A stretch of 64,000 nt of DNA from positions 3,658,001 through 3,722,000 of the forward strand of contig NZ_CP041046.1 in the NCBI RefSeq assembly GCF_006385595.1. Reading direction: 5' to 3'. The position numbers and the translations under genes are program-made. Shown here one piece after another: positions 25,911-33,998 of this stretch; the first letter of the stretch is position 1; the number at the start of each line of letters is the position of its first letter. Origin of the DNA: Luteibacter pinisoli. Lineage in GTDB: Bacteria > Pseudomonadota > Gammaproteobacteria > Xanthomonadales > Rhodanobacteraceae. A model generated the notes under the pieces. The model was not told the origin of the DNA. It was given only the letters and a program-made list of their open reading frames with translations, and made no database searches.

Positions 25911-25957
25911 TAGGAGCGCACCCTGTGCGCGACGCCGTTCGCGACGCCGCCACAGGG
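25911..25957. repeat. REP-like intergenic palindrome
   Basis: The sequence TAGGAGCGCACCCTGTGCGCG contains the dyad GCGCAC-CCT-GTGCGC (25916-25930). A second, wider pairing CCCTGTG (25921-25927) with CACAGGG (25951-25957) is also possible. Short elements that start TAGGAGCGCAC are familiar as dispersed REP-type repeats in Xanthomonads and pseudomonads. Only one copy is in the window, so repetition in the genome is inferred. Confidence 0.55.
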
Positions 25958-25971
25958 CCCCCGCCAGACGC

Positions 25972-26457
25972 TCAAGCCGCCTTCGTCTTCACCTTCGGCT
26001 TAAGCATCGTCCCCGTGCACTTCGGCGAACCGCAGCGGCAGGCCCAGATCTTCTTCAGGCGTGCGGTGTGCGGCATGTCCAGCGTGATGCCGTAGTCGTA
26101 GGTGAGCTCTTCACCCGGGGCGATATCGCGAATGGCCTCGATCATCACCTTGTCTTTCTTCGAATCCTTGCCCGGCTCGTCTTCCACGATGACGGCCTGG
26201 CAGTTCGGGTCGCAGCCGTAGTTGATCCAGCGCGCGGTGTTGCCGTGGCTGTTGCCGTCGACGATCCAGGTGTCATTGAGCGTGAACAGGAAGGTGTGGC
26301 CGGTTTCGCCACCGTCGCCGTAACGCTTGTCGGCCTGGGCGTGGGTGATCCGGTCGCCCTTGTATTCGACGACGTCTTCACCCGCCTTGATGGGTGCCAC
26401 GGCGAAAACGCCGTTGCCATGGATGGGGGAGCGGCGCGCAACAATGCGTCGGGTCAT
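25972..26457 (-). CDS. SET-domain protein lysine methyltransferase-like
   Basis: A 161-residue single-domain SET protein. SPIHGNGVFA near residue 10, the pseudoknot motifs RWINYGCDPNC (76-86) and GEELTYDYG (115-123), and a post-SET zinc cluster CRCGSPKCTG (140-149) are all present. The canonical NHS tripeptide is NYG here. These proteins transfer methyl groups from S-adenosylmethionine to lysine and are best known from eukaryotic histones. Bacterial copies occur in several lineages, including Xanthomonas and Chlamydia, with few known substrates. The ATG at 26457 is chosen because the family fold starts at once. It stands alone between the EF-G paralogue and a lipoprotein gene. Confidence 0.9.
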   Translation of the reverse strand: MTRRIVARRSPIHGNGVFAVAPIKAGEDVVEYKGDRITHAQADKRYGDGGETGHTFLFTLNDTWIVDGNSHGNTARWINYGCDPNCQAVIVEDEPGKDSKKDKVMIEAIRDIAPGEELTYDYGITLDMPHTARLKKIWACRCGSPKCTGTMLKPKVKTKAA

Positions 26458-26611
26458 GGATAAATAGTCGTCATGGAAGGCAAACCCGGATGATGCCTTG
26501 TCGGCCCCCGCTTGGGAACCGCGTTTCAAACGCCGTCTCGCGCAGGTAGCCTGCCGGGCGCTACCATCGAACGCCTGTTTGACGCCTGATCATGCCCAGG
26601 GAATGACCTTG

Positions 26612-27103
26612 ATGCGACGCATTCTGTTCGTCCGCGTGGCCGCGCTCGTCGGCCTTGCCCTCCTCGCCGGCTGTGGCCCTGCGAAGAAAAGCGTGTTTCC
26701 GCCCACGATCACCTTCCAGGAGGTCACCGCCAAGCCGGGTGGCACGTGGCACGTGACCCTGCGCGTACGCAATAACAGCTACGGCGGTATGTCGTTCGAC
26801 CGCTTCCAGGGCACCTTGCAGGTGGGCCAGCTGCCTGGCGTGCTGCTCGATGCGAACATCGCCCAGGACATCCCCGCGTTCGCCGCGGACGTGACCCAGG
26901 TGGACCTCCTGCCGACACCGGAGATGTCCAGGGCGCTCGCCGAACTGGCCGCCAAGGGCAGCTCGGGCGGCCTCGCCTACGACATCCGCGGGCAGATCAC
27001 CGCCACCCCGGAAAAAGAAACCAAGCCCAGCACCTACCCGGTGCATGGCAAAAGCTGGCTGTCGCCGGTGCCCGGCATCCCCGACACCTACCGCTCGCCC
27101 TGA
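26612..27103 (+). CDS. Lipoprotein with LEA2/WHy-like fold, tentative
   Basis: A 163-residue protein with a lipoprotein signal peptide ending LLAGC near residue 20, so it is probably anchored in the outer membrane. The mature part begins with ITFQEVTAKPGGTWHVTLRVRNNS and runs as beta-rich sequence, a pattern seen in LEA type 2/WHy proteins; this match is tentative. Two ATGs are possible (26603 and 26612). The second has AGGGA at a workable distance. It is followed 33 bases later by the acyl-CoA dehydrogenase gene on the same strand. Function unknown. Confidence 0.7.
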   Translation: MRRILFVRVAALVGLALLAGCGPAKKSVFPPTITFQEVTAKPGGTWHVTLRVRNNSYGGMSFDRFQGTLQVGQLPGVLLDANIAQDIPAFAADVTQVDLLPTPEMSRALAELAAKGSSGGLAYDIRGQITATPEKETKPSTYPVHGKSWLSPVPGIPDTYRSP

Positions 27104-27136
27104 CCCCATCCCCAGCCGCATTCGCCAGGATCCACG

Positions 27137-28915
27137 ATGACCATCTACAAAGCCCCGCTCAACGACATGCGCTTCGCGCTTTACGACGTGCTCGGCGCCG
27201 AAGCCGTGCTCGGCCGCCTCGAAGGCGGCGAAGCGCACAGCCGCGACCTGCTCGACGCCGTGCTGGACGAAGCCGCGCGTTTCAACGAACAGGTGCTCGC
27301 GCCGCTGAACGCATCGGGCGACGCCGAGGGCTGCCATTACGACAAGGCCACGGCCGCCGTGACCACGCCGAAGGGCTTCAAGGAGGCCTATCACCAGTAC
27401 GCCGAAGGCGGCTGGGCCGGTCTCACCGCGCACGAGAAGTTCGGCGGCCAGGCGCTGCCCGCCGTGCTTGGCGCGCTGGTCAAGGAAATGATCGACTCGG
27501 CCAACCTTGCCTGGGGCATTTACCCGCTGCTCTCGCACGGCGCCACGGACGCGCTGGAACACCACGGAACCGAGTGGCAGCAGGACACCTTCCTGAAGCC
27601 GCTGGTGGAAGGCCGCTGGACCGGCACCATGTGCCTGACCGAGCCGCAGGCGGGTTCCGACCTTGGCCTGCTGAAGACCCGCGCCGAACCGAATGAGGAC
27701 GGCAGCTACCGGATCAACGGCACCAAGATCTTCATCAGCGCCGGCGAACACGACTTCGCCGAGAACATCGTGCATCTCGTCCTGGCACGCCTTCCGGATG
27801 CGCCCGCCGGCAGCCGCGGCATCTCGATGCTGGTGGTGCCGAAGTTCAAGGTGAATGCCGACGGCTCGCTGGGCGAGCGCAACGGCGCCGCCGCGGGTGC
27901 CATCGAACACAAGATGGGCATCAAGGGCTCGGCCACCTGCGTGATGAATTTCGACGACGCGCAGGGCTGGCTGGTGGGCCCCGCGCACAAGGGCCTGGTG
28001 GCGATGTTCACCATGATGAACGCGGCACGCCTGGCCGTGGGCATCCAGGGCCTGGCCGTCTCCGAACGCGCCCTGCAGAACAGCCTGAATTACGCCCGCG
28101 AGCGCCTGCAGATGCGCGCCCTTTCGGGTGCCAAGTTGCCGGAAAAGCCTGCTGATCCGCTCACCGTGCACCCGGACGTGCGCCGCATGCTGCTCACCCA
28201 GCGCGCCTTCGTCGAAGGTGGCCGCGTGCTCGCCGCCTACGCCGCCCTGCAGAGCGATATCGAGGCACGCGACACGGACCCGCAGGCGCGCAAGCAGGCC
28301 GGCGAGCTGCTCTCGTTCCTTATCCCCATCGCCAAGGGCCTGCTCACCGAGGCGGCGCAGGAATGCACCAAGGAAGCGCTGCAGATCTTCGGTGGCCACG
28401 GCTTTATCGCCGAGCACGGCATGGAGCAGTTCGTCCGCGATGCCCGCATCATCACCCTGTACGAAGGCACCACGCAGATCCAGGCACTGGACCTGCTGGG
28501 CCGCAAGATCATGCAGCTGCAGGGCGCGGGCCTGAAACATTTCCTCGGCGAGGTCGCGGCGTTCTGCCAGGCCAACGCGGGCAACGAGGCAGTGAAGGCG
28601 TTCGTCGGCCCGCTGGCGGCCGCGACCAAGGCATGGGGCGAACTGACCCAGGCCATCGCCGCGAAGGCCCAGGCCAACCCCGAGGAGCTGGGTGCGGCCG
28701 CCGTGGATTACCTCTACTACTCCGGCTACATCACCCTGGCGTATTTCCTGGCCCGCAGCGTCCTGGCCGCGGAAAGCTCGCAGCTGCTGTCGGCCGATGG
28801 CAAGCAGGCCAAGCGTGACACCGCCACGTTCTACTTCGCCCGCATCCTGCCGCGCATCCACCTGCACAAGGCGGCGATCGACGCCGGCGTCGAGACCCTG
28901 CCCGAGCTGCTGTGA
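27137..28915 (+). CDS. Acyl-CoA dehydrogenase, long DmdC/FadE-like type
   Basis: A 592-residue FAD enzyme that would introduce the alpha-beta double bond in an acyl-CoA. The FAD and substrate motifs MCLTEPQAGSDLG (near 160), GTKIFISAGEHD, HKMGIKGSATCVMNF and the C-terminal IFGGHGFIAEHGMEQFVRDA with YEGTTQIQALDL are intact. The extra C-terminal helical extension (about 470-592) is typical of the class annotated as 3-methylmercaptopropionyl-CoA dehydrogenase (DmdC-like), but that annotation is not specific to that substrate. No other beta-oxidation genes are nearby. A hairpin follows the stop. Confidence 0.92.
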   Translation: MTIYKAPLNDMRFALYDVLGAEAVLGRLEGGEAHSRDLLDAVLDEAARFNEQVLAPLNASGDAEGCHYDKATAAVTTPKGFKEAYHQYAEGGWAGLTAHEKFGGQALPAVLGALVKEMIDSANLAWGIYPLLSHGATDALEHHGTEWQQDTFLKPLVEGRWTGTMCLTEPQAGSDLGLLKTRAEPNEDGSYRINGTKIFISAGEHDFAENIVHLVLARLPDAPAGSRGISMLVVPKFKVNADGSLGERNGAAAGAIEHKMGIKGSATCVMNFDDAQGWLVGPAHKGLVAMFTMMNAARLAVGIQGLAVSERALQNSLNYARERLQMRALSGAKLPEKPADPLTVHPDVRRMLLTQRAFVEGGRVLAAYAALQSDIEARDTDPQARKQAGELLSFLIPIAKGLLTEAAQECTKEALQIFGGHGFIAEHGMEQFVRDARIITLYEGTTQIQALDLLGRKIMQLQGAGLKHFLGEVAAFCQANAGNEAVKAFVGPLAAATKAWGELTQAIAAKAQANPEELGAAAVDYLYYSGYITLAYFLARSVLAAESSQLLSADGKQAKRDTATFYFARILPRIHLHKAAIDAGVETLPELL

Positions 28916-28922
28916 TCGACAG

Positions 28923-28950
28923 CGAGGGCCGGGACTTTTCCCGGCCCTCG
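28923..28950 (+). terminator. Hairpin after the acyl-CoA dehydrogenase gene
   Basis: A perfect 11-bp stem CGAGGGCCGGG / CCCGGCCCTCG with a 6-base loop starts 8 bases past the stop. It is followed by TTCAGG, not a T tract, so termination is likely but not certain. Confidence 0.55.
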
Positions 28951-29008
28951 TTCAGGTGTAGAACTGGCCAGACCCGGACTCTCTACGCCAACGACGGTTC
29001 CTGACACG

Positions 29009-29485
29009 ATGAGCGACGCACCGTTCCTGATTCGCCTCGCCGAGAGCGACGACGACGACTTCATCCTCGGCCTGGTCCACCGGTTCATCCATTTCCCGCT
29101 GCCCAACGGGCGAACCAAGACCGACTGTCTTAAGGGCATCGAGACGGACCTGGTGAAGCACCTCGACGAACAGCCGTCCAACAGCTACATCTTCGTGGCC
29201 GAGAACGACGACGGCGAGGCGGTGGGTTTCATCCACCTGCAGAAGACCAAGGATTTCTTCACCCACCGCGACAACTGCCATATCTCGGACATCGCGGTAC
29301 ACGAGGACTACGAAGGCTCCGGCGCGGGCAAGGCCATGCTCGACCACGCCTATCACTGGGCGAAGGAGCACCGCTGCCAGTTCGTCACCCTGGCCGTGTT
29401 CCCGGGCAACGAGCACGCCCGCGACCTGTACACGCGCCACGGCTTCGATACGGACCTGGTGCGCATGGCCCGGCCGGTTCGCTAG
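29009..29485 (+). CDS. GNAT-family N-acetyltransferase
   Basis: A 158-residue single GNAT domain. DISDIAV-like beta strand 4 (CHISDIAVHEDYEGSGAGKAM) supplies the acetyl-CoA pyrophosphate loop, and LYTRHGFD near the end is the usual final motif. The N-terminus has an acidic run DDDD at residues 14-17. Substrate unknown; possibilities range from small amines to protein N-termini. It is a single-gene unit, since a hairpin lies before it and a strong two-way terminator after it. Confidence 0.88.
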   Translation: MSDAPFLIRLAESDDDDFILGLVHRFIHFPLPNGRTKTDCLKGIETDLVKHLDEQPSNSYIFVAENDDGEAVGFIHLQKTKDFFTHRDNCHISDIAVHEDYEGSGAGKAMLDHAYHWAKEHRCQFVTLAVFPGNEHARDLYTRHGFDTDLVRMARPVR

Positions 29486-29492
29486 GCAAAAA

Positions 29493-29520
29493 AAAAGGCC
29501 GCCCATCCAGGCGGCCTTTT
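29493..29520. terminator. Bidirectional Rho-independent terminator
   Basis: An 11-bp perfect stem AAAAGGCCGCC / GGCGGCCTTTT with a 6-base loop has A residues on the left and T residues on the right. It can end both the rightward acetyltransferase and the leftward SapC gene. Confidence 0.92.
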
Positions 29521-29542
29521 CATGAAGCGGTGGCGCTCAGGA

Positions 29543-30310
29543 TCAGACGGCGGCCTTGGCCACGTCTTCCTTCGTCTCGCGGCCGTCCAGGCGGGCAGCC
29601 ATGCGGTCGATGTTCGCCAGCGACACCAGGTGCGCGTAGATCCAGCCGAAGGCGCCTTCGCGCAGGAACTCACCGGCCACCTTCTCGTCGAGCTTGCGCA
29701 GCTTCTCTTCGTTGATCACGAACAGGCCGTTGAGATTGATGCCGCGGCCTTCCTTCTGCAGCGTGATGGTGCGCGGCTCGAGCAGGTCGTGCTCGCGCAG
29801 CTTGCCCATGAACCACTGCGTGCGGGCCACGTGGTCCTGGAACTCGCCGAGGAAGTTCACGGCGTTGGTCAGGGCCGGCGCGTCGGTGCCGTCTTCATTG
29901 AAGAGGCGCTCGCCCTCGGTCTCGTTGAAGCCTTCGTAGGCCTCGTCGAGGAACACGGTGAAATCGTCGCCCTCGGCGCCGGCCGGCTTTTCAGCCAGCA
30001 CGAACGGGTAGCGGCGGACGAACGCCGGGATGTACAGGCCCTGCTCCCAGAAGCCGTTCTCGCCGACCAGCAGGTTTTCACCCTGGCGCAGGCCGAGAAG
30101 TGCCATCGGGCCCGCTTCCTCGATGCTGTTGCCAGCAAACAGGATGGGGAAGTCACGCGCGGCCGGGGCGAATTCCACGCCGGTGAGCGGCACGGAGTGC
30201 GCCTTGGCGGCGAACTGGATGTTATTGACGGCCTTCAGGCGAAGGTCGCGATGGGTCGTACGGTTCAGCGCGACCGGACGCTCGTAGAAAAGCACTTCTG
30301 CCACTTTCAT
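29543..30310 (-). CDS. SapC family protein
   Basis: A 255-residue protein with the SapC pattern: FYERPVALNRTTHRDLRL at the N-terminus, VPLTGVEFAPAARDFPI, the LVGENGFWEQGLYIPAFVRRYPF block and GLFVINEEKLRKLD. SapC was named from the Campylobacter S-layer locus, but most members stand alone and their function is not established. The start is uncertain. The ATG at 30310 fits the family start but has a ribosome site almost touching it; a GTG at 30343 has a better GGAAGGGG site and would add 11 residues. It is divergent from the HNH gene. Confidence 0.88.
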   Translation of the reverse strand: MKVAEVLFYERPVALNRTTHRDLRLKAVNNIQFAAKAHSVPLTGVEFAPAARDFPILFAGNSIEEAGPMALLGLRQGENLLVGENGFWEQGLYIPAFVRRYPFVLAEKPAGAEGDDFTVFLDEAYEGFNETEGERLFNEDGTDAPALTNAVNFLGEFQDHVARTQWFMGKLREHDLLEPRTITLQKEGRGINLNGLFVINEEKLRKLDEKVAGEFLREGAFGWIYAHLVSLANIDRMAARLDGRETKEDVAKAAV

Positions 30311-30569
30311 TCCCTCTAGGACCCGCCAGGCCTGGGAAGCCACCCCGGCCCCCCTTCCAAACCCTGCGGGCTTTCAATCGAACCCCCACTATATCAGCGG
30401 CGAGTGACAGGAAAAGCCCCCGCAAGAAGCGTACCGGACAGTGCTTTTCTGTCGCATTTATGGGCTATGCTCGGGTCAACGCCCCCTGTGGGGCGGGGCC
30501 GGCATCACTGGCCCGCACGGAGTTCGGCTTGCTGGAACGCTCTTTCGCGTACGTGAAGGACGAGACTAG

Positions 30570-31178
30570 ATGACGATGGAAGTGCTCCAAGAGGACCTGC
30601 CGAGGGTGGCCGCGCTGCATGCGACGCGGGTGCTCTCGCTGGACGCCTCCGGCCGTATCCTCGACTGGATCAGCTGGCAGGACGCGGTTTGCCTCTATGT
30701 CCGCGGGGTCGTGGCCTGGACCCTCGGCGACCCCTGCGTCACCGTCCGCGGCGGCACCAGCCGGGCGTCCGGCCTGCGCAGCAGCATGCAGTTGCACCCC
30801 ATCGTGGCCAGTACCGGCCATTGCCGCGAACACGCCATCGACCCGGCCCCGGCCCTGACCAACACCGCCCTGTTCGCCCGCGACCGGCACATCTGCCTGT
30901 ATTGCGGCCACCAGTACACCCGCCACGAGCTCACCCGCGACCACGTGGTGCCGCTCTCCAAGCGCGGCGCGGATGAGTGGGAGAACGTCGTAAGTGCCTG
31001 TCTGGCCTGTAACCTCCGGAAGAGCAACCGCACCCCGCAGCAGGCCCACATGCCCCTGCTGGCCGTGCCCTACCGGCCCAGCTGGGTGGAGCACCTGATC
31101 CTCTCCAACCGCAACATCCTGGCCGACCAGATGGAATTCCTGGTGAGCCACCTGCCGCGGGACCGCCGTCCCGCCTGA
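30570..31178 (+). CDS. HNH endonuclease-family protein
   Basis: A 202-residue protein whose C-terminal half is an HNH nuclease domain. Zinc cysteines C109 and C112 (ICLYCG) pair with C144 and C147 (ACLACN), and RDHVVPLSKRG (123-133) and N148 supply the catalytic residues. The N-terminal 90 residues (SWQDAVCLYVRG) match the widespread stand-alone HNH proteins of proteobacteria. No intron, intein or methyltransferase is next to it, so homing or restriction is not indicated. The leader 30411-30569 holds a dyad GACAG-N7-CTGTC (30437-30453) and a hairpin GCCCC-CTGT-GGGGC. It precedes dxs by 77 bases. Confidence 0.9.
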   Translation: MTMEVLQEDLPRVAALHATRVLSLDASGRILDWISWQDAVCLYVRGVVAWTLGDPCVTVRGGTSRASGLRSSMQLHPIVASTGHCREHAIDPAPALTNTALFARDRHICLYCGHQYTRHELTRDHVVPLSKRGADEWENVVSACLACNLRKSNRTPQQAHMPLLAVPYRPSWVEHLILSNRNILADQMEFLVSHLPRDRRPA

Positions 31179-31255
31179 ACGCCGCCCGGGTTTTGCCCGC
31201 AAGGTTTCACACCCGATCCCTTGCCGTGCCCTCGCCTTGGGCGAACAATAGGCGG

Positions 31256-33151
31256 ATGAACGACCTTTCCCATTACCCCTATCTGGCGCAGATCGAGTCG
31301 CCGGAGGACCTTCGCCGTTTCCCCGCGGACGAACTGCCGGCCATCGCCGATGAACTGCGCCGCTACCTGATCGAGGCCGTCGCCTCGTCCGGCGGGCATT
31401 TCAGCTCGGGCCTGGGTGTACTTGAGCTCACCGTGGCCCTGCACCACGTGTTCGAAACCCCGAAGGACCGCCTGGTCTGGGACGTGGGCCACCAGTGCTA
31501 TCCGCACAAGATTCTCACCGGCCGCCGCGACCGCATCACCACGATCAAGAAGAAGGACGGCCTGGCCCCCTTCCCGCGTCGTGACGAGAGCGAATACGAC
31601 ACCTTCGGCGTCGGTCACTCGTCCACCTCGATCTCGGCCGCGATGGGCATGGCGATTGCCCTGCAGCGCCGTGGCGACAACCGCAAGGTCGTCGCCGTGA
31701 TCGGCGATGGCGCCTTCACCGCCGGCATGGCCTTCGAGGCCATGAACCATGGCGGCGACGTCGAGCCGAACATGCTGGTGATCCTCAACGACAACGGCAT
31801 GTCGATCAGCGAAAACGTCGGCGCCATGACCAAGATGGCCGCGCGCGCGATGTCCAGCCGCACGCTCAACGCGTGGCGCGAGCGGGCCAAGAAGGCCATG
31901 CCGCGTGAATCCTTCTTCGGCCGCTTCTTCAAGCGCTGGGAAGAGCACGCCAAGGGCATGTTCGTGCCGTCCACGCTGTTCGAAGAGCTGGGCTTCCACT
32001 ACACCGGCCCCATCGACGGCCATAACCTGCCGCAGCTGGTCCAGGCGCTGGAAATGGTCAAGGACCTGCCCGGCCCGCAGCTGCTCCACGTGATGACGAC
32101 CAAGGGCAAGGGCTACGAACCTGCCGAAAAATCACAGATCGATTACCACGCCGTCGGCCCGTTCGATCCGGTGGCCGGCCTGGTGAAGAAGGGTGCGCCG
32201 GCCAAGCCGACCTACACCGACATCTTCAGCGACTGGCTCTGCGACCAGGCCGCCGCCGACGAGCGCCTGCTCGGCATCACGCCGGCCATGCGCGAAGGCT
32301 CGGGCCTCGTGCGTTTCTCGCGTGAATACCCGCAGCGTTACTTCGACGTGGCGATCGCCGAGCAGCATGCGGTGACGCTGGCGGCCGGCATGGCCGTGGA
32401 AGGCGCCAAGCCCGTCGTCGCCATCTACTCCACGTTCCTGCAGCGCGCCTACGACCAGGCCATCCACGACGTGGCCCTGCAGAACCTCGACGTCACCTAC
32501 GCCATCGACCGCGCCGGCGTCGTCGGCCCGGACGGTGCAACGCATTGCGGCAGCTTCGACATGTCGTTCCTGCGCATCCTGCCGAACATGGTGGTGATGG
32601 CGCCGGCGGATGAGAACGAATGCCGGATGATGCTGAGCACCGGCTATGCGTACAACGGCCCGGCCGCGATTCGCTATCCGCGTGGCACGGGTCCGGGCGC
32701 AAAGATCGCGGAAGGCCTGGAAACGCTGCCGATCGGCAAGGGCGAAGTGCGTCGTCGTGGCCACCACGGCCTGGCGATCCTTTCCTTCGGCACCATGCTC
32801 GCGCCCGCCGCAGTCATCGCCGCCGAAGTGGACGCCACGCTGGTGAACATGCGCTTCGTCAAACCGCTGGATGAAGAACTCATCCTCGAGATGGCGCGCA
32901 CGCACGAAGCCTTCGTCACCATCGAAGACAACGCGGTGGCCGGTGGTGCCGGTGCCGGTGTCGCCGAGTTCCTGGCCGCGAAGGGCATCACGATTCCGAT
33001 CTTCCACCTCGGCCTGCCCGATGCCTACCTGGAACACGGTAGCCGCGAGGAAGTGCTGACGATGGCCGGGCTGGACCTGCCGCAGATCCGTACAGCGATT
33101 CGCGGGCGCTTCCCGCAGTTCGTGGCGACGCCGGTGGCTAGCGCGGGCTAA
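31256..33151 (+). CDS. dxs: 1-deoxy-D-xylulose-5-phosphate synthase
   Basis: The thiamine-diphosphate enzyme that joins pyruvate and glyceraldehyde 3-phosphate in the first step of the MEP isoprenoid pathway. At 631 residues it is the usual length. TPP-binding motif GDGAFTAGMAFEAMN with LNDNGMSISENVG, the substrate region HSSTSISAAMG, and the C-terminal transketolase segment IAEQHAVTLAAGMA are intact. The chosen ATG at 31256 fits the family; upstream codons are not conserved-looking. Its 3' end overlaps the convergent prmC gene by 14 bases. Confidence 0.97.
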   Translation: MNDLSHYPYLAQIESPEDLRRFPADELPAIADELRRYLIEAVASSGGHFSSGLGVLELTVALHHVFETPKDRLVWDVGHQCYPHKILTGRRDRITTIKKKDGLAPFPRRDESEYDTFGVGHSSTSISAAMGMAIALQRRGDNRKVVAVIGDGAFTAGMAFEAMNHGGDVEPNMLVILNDNGMSISENVGAMTKMAARAMSSRTLNAWRERAKKAMPRESFFGRFFKRWEEHAKGMFVPSTLFEELGFHYTGPIDGHNLPQLVQALEMVKDLPGPQLLHVMTTKGKGYEPAEKSQIDYHAVGPFDPVAGLVKKGAPAKPTYTDIFSDWLCDQAAADERLLGITPAMREGSGLVRFSREYPQRYFDVAIAEQHAVTLAAGMAVEGAKPVVAIYSTFLQRAYDQAIHDVALQNLDVTYAIDRAGVVGPDGATHCGSFDMSFLRILPNMVVMAPADENECRMMLSTGYAYNGPAAIRYPRGTGPGAKIAEGLETLPIGKGEVRRRGHHGLAILSFGTMLAPAAVIAAEVDATLVNMRFVKPLDEELILEMARTHEAFVTIEDNAVAGGAGAGVAEFLAAKGITIPIFHLGLPDAYLEHGSREEVLTMAGLDLPQIRTAIRGRFPQFVATPVASAG

Positions 33152-33959
33152 GCCGCGCGCCCGTGACACGGTCGCGCTCTTCGAGGTCGACCGTCGTCAC
33201 CGGATCGCTCCACACCGAGGTGTCGAACAGCGCGCGCGACGGCGCGCCCTGGTTCCAGCCGTGCTCGAAGAGCAGCCAGCCGCCCTCGGTGAGATGAGCG
33301 GGCGCCGCATCGATGATGCGGCGGATGTCATCAAGCCCGTCCACGCCGGACGCCAGCGCACTTCGTGGTTCGAAGCGAAGATCGCCCTGCCCGAGGTGCT
33401 CGTCGCTTTCCTCGATATACGGCGGATTGCTGACGATCACGTCGTAGCGCTCGCCGCTGACGGGCGTGAACCAGTCGCCGTGGTGAAACGTGACAGGCAG
33501 GCCCAGCGTGCGGGCGTTGCGTTGCGCCACCCTGAGCGCGGCTTCGCTGGCATCCACCGCGTGCACCGTCGCATCCGGGCGCTCCTTGGCGATGGCCAGG
33601 GCGATGGCGCCACTACCGGTGCCGAGATCGAGCAGGCGGCCGCCTTCCGGCAGGTGGGCCAGTGCCAGTTCCACCAGCAGTTCCGTTTCCGGACGCGGGA
33701 TGAGCGTGGCGGGTGTCACTTCGAGCGGCAGCGACCAGAAGTCGCGGCGACCGGTGATGTAGGCCACCGGTTCGCCTTTCGCGCGACGGCCGACGAGTTC
33801 CTGGAAACGCAGTGCATCGCCCGCCGGCAGCACGTCTTCCGCATGGGCAAAAAACCATGCGCGGTTGACGCCCAGGGCGTGCGCCAGCAGCAGTTCCGCC
33901 TCAAGCCGGTCGCCCAGGGCGTGGCCGGCGGTGCGCAGGATCGTGCGAATATCGGTCAT
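33138..33959 (-). CDS. prmC: Release factor glutamine methyltransferase PrmC
   Basis: Methylates the GGQ glutamine of peptide release factors RF1 and RF2. The 273-residue length is usual. An N-terminal helical domain (about 1-75) precedes the Rossmann methyltransferase domain with LIPRPETE (86-93), SAM-binding DLGTGSG (111-117) and the catalytic NPPY (178-181). prfA, its usual neighbour, is not in the window. It overlaps dxs tail to tail and is divergent from the first esterase gene with a 39-base gap. Confidence 0.95.
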   Translation of the reverse strand: MTDIRTILRTAGHALGDRLEAELLLAHALGVNRAWFFAHAEDVLPAGDALRFQELVGRRAKGEPVAYITGRRDFWSLPLEVTPATLIPRPETELLVELALAHLPEGGRLLDLGTGSGAIALAIAKERPDATVHAVDASEAALRVAQRNARTLGLPVTFHHGDWFTPVSGERYDVIVSNPPYIEESDEHLGQGDLRFEPRSALASGVDGLDDIRRIIDAAPAHLTEGGWLLFEHGWNQGAPSRALFDTSVWSDPVTTVDLEERDRVTGARLSPR

Positions 33960-33998
33960 GCACGCATTCTAGCGGCTGGCCCTGCCTACAATGCGCCG

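Noticed and set aside
26561..28867. A 768-codon minus-strand frame across the lipoprotein and acyl-CoA dehydrogenase genes.
   Set aside because: It is antisense to two genes with clear motifs and has the skewed composition of a shadow frame.
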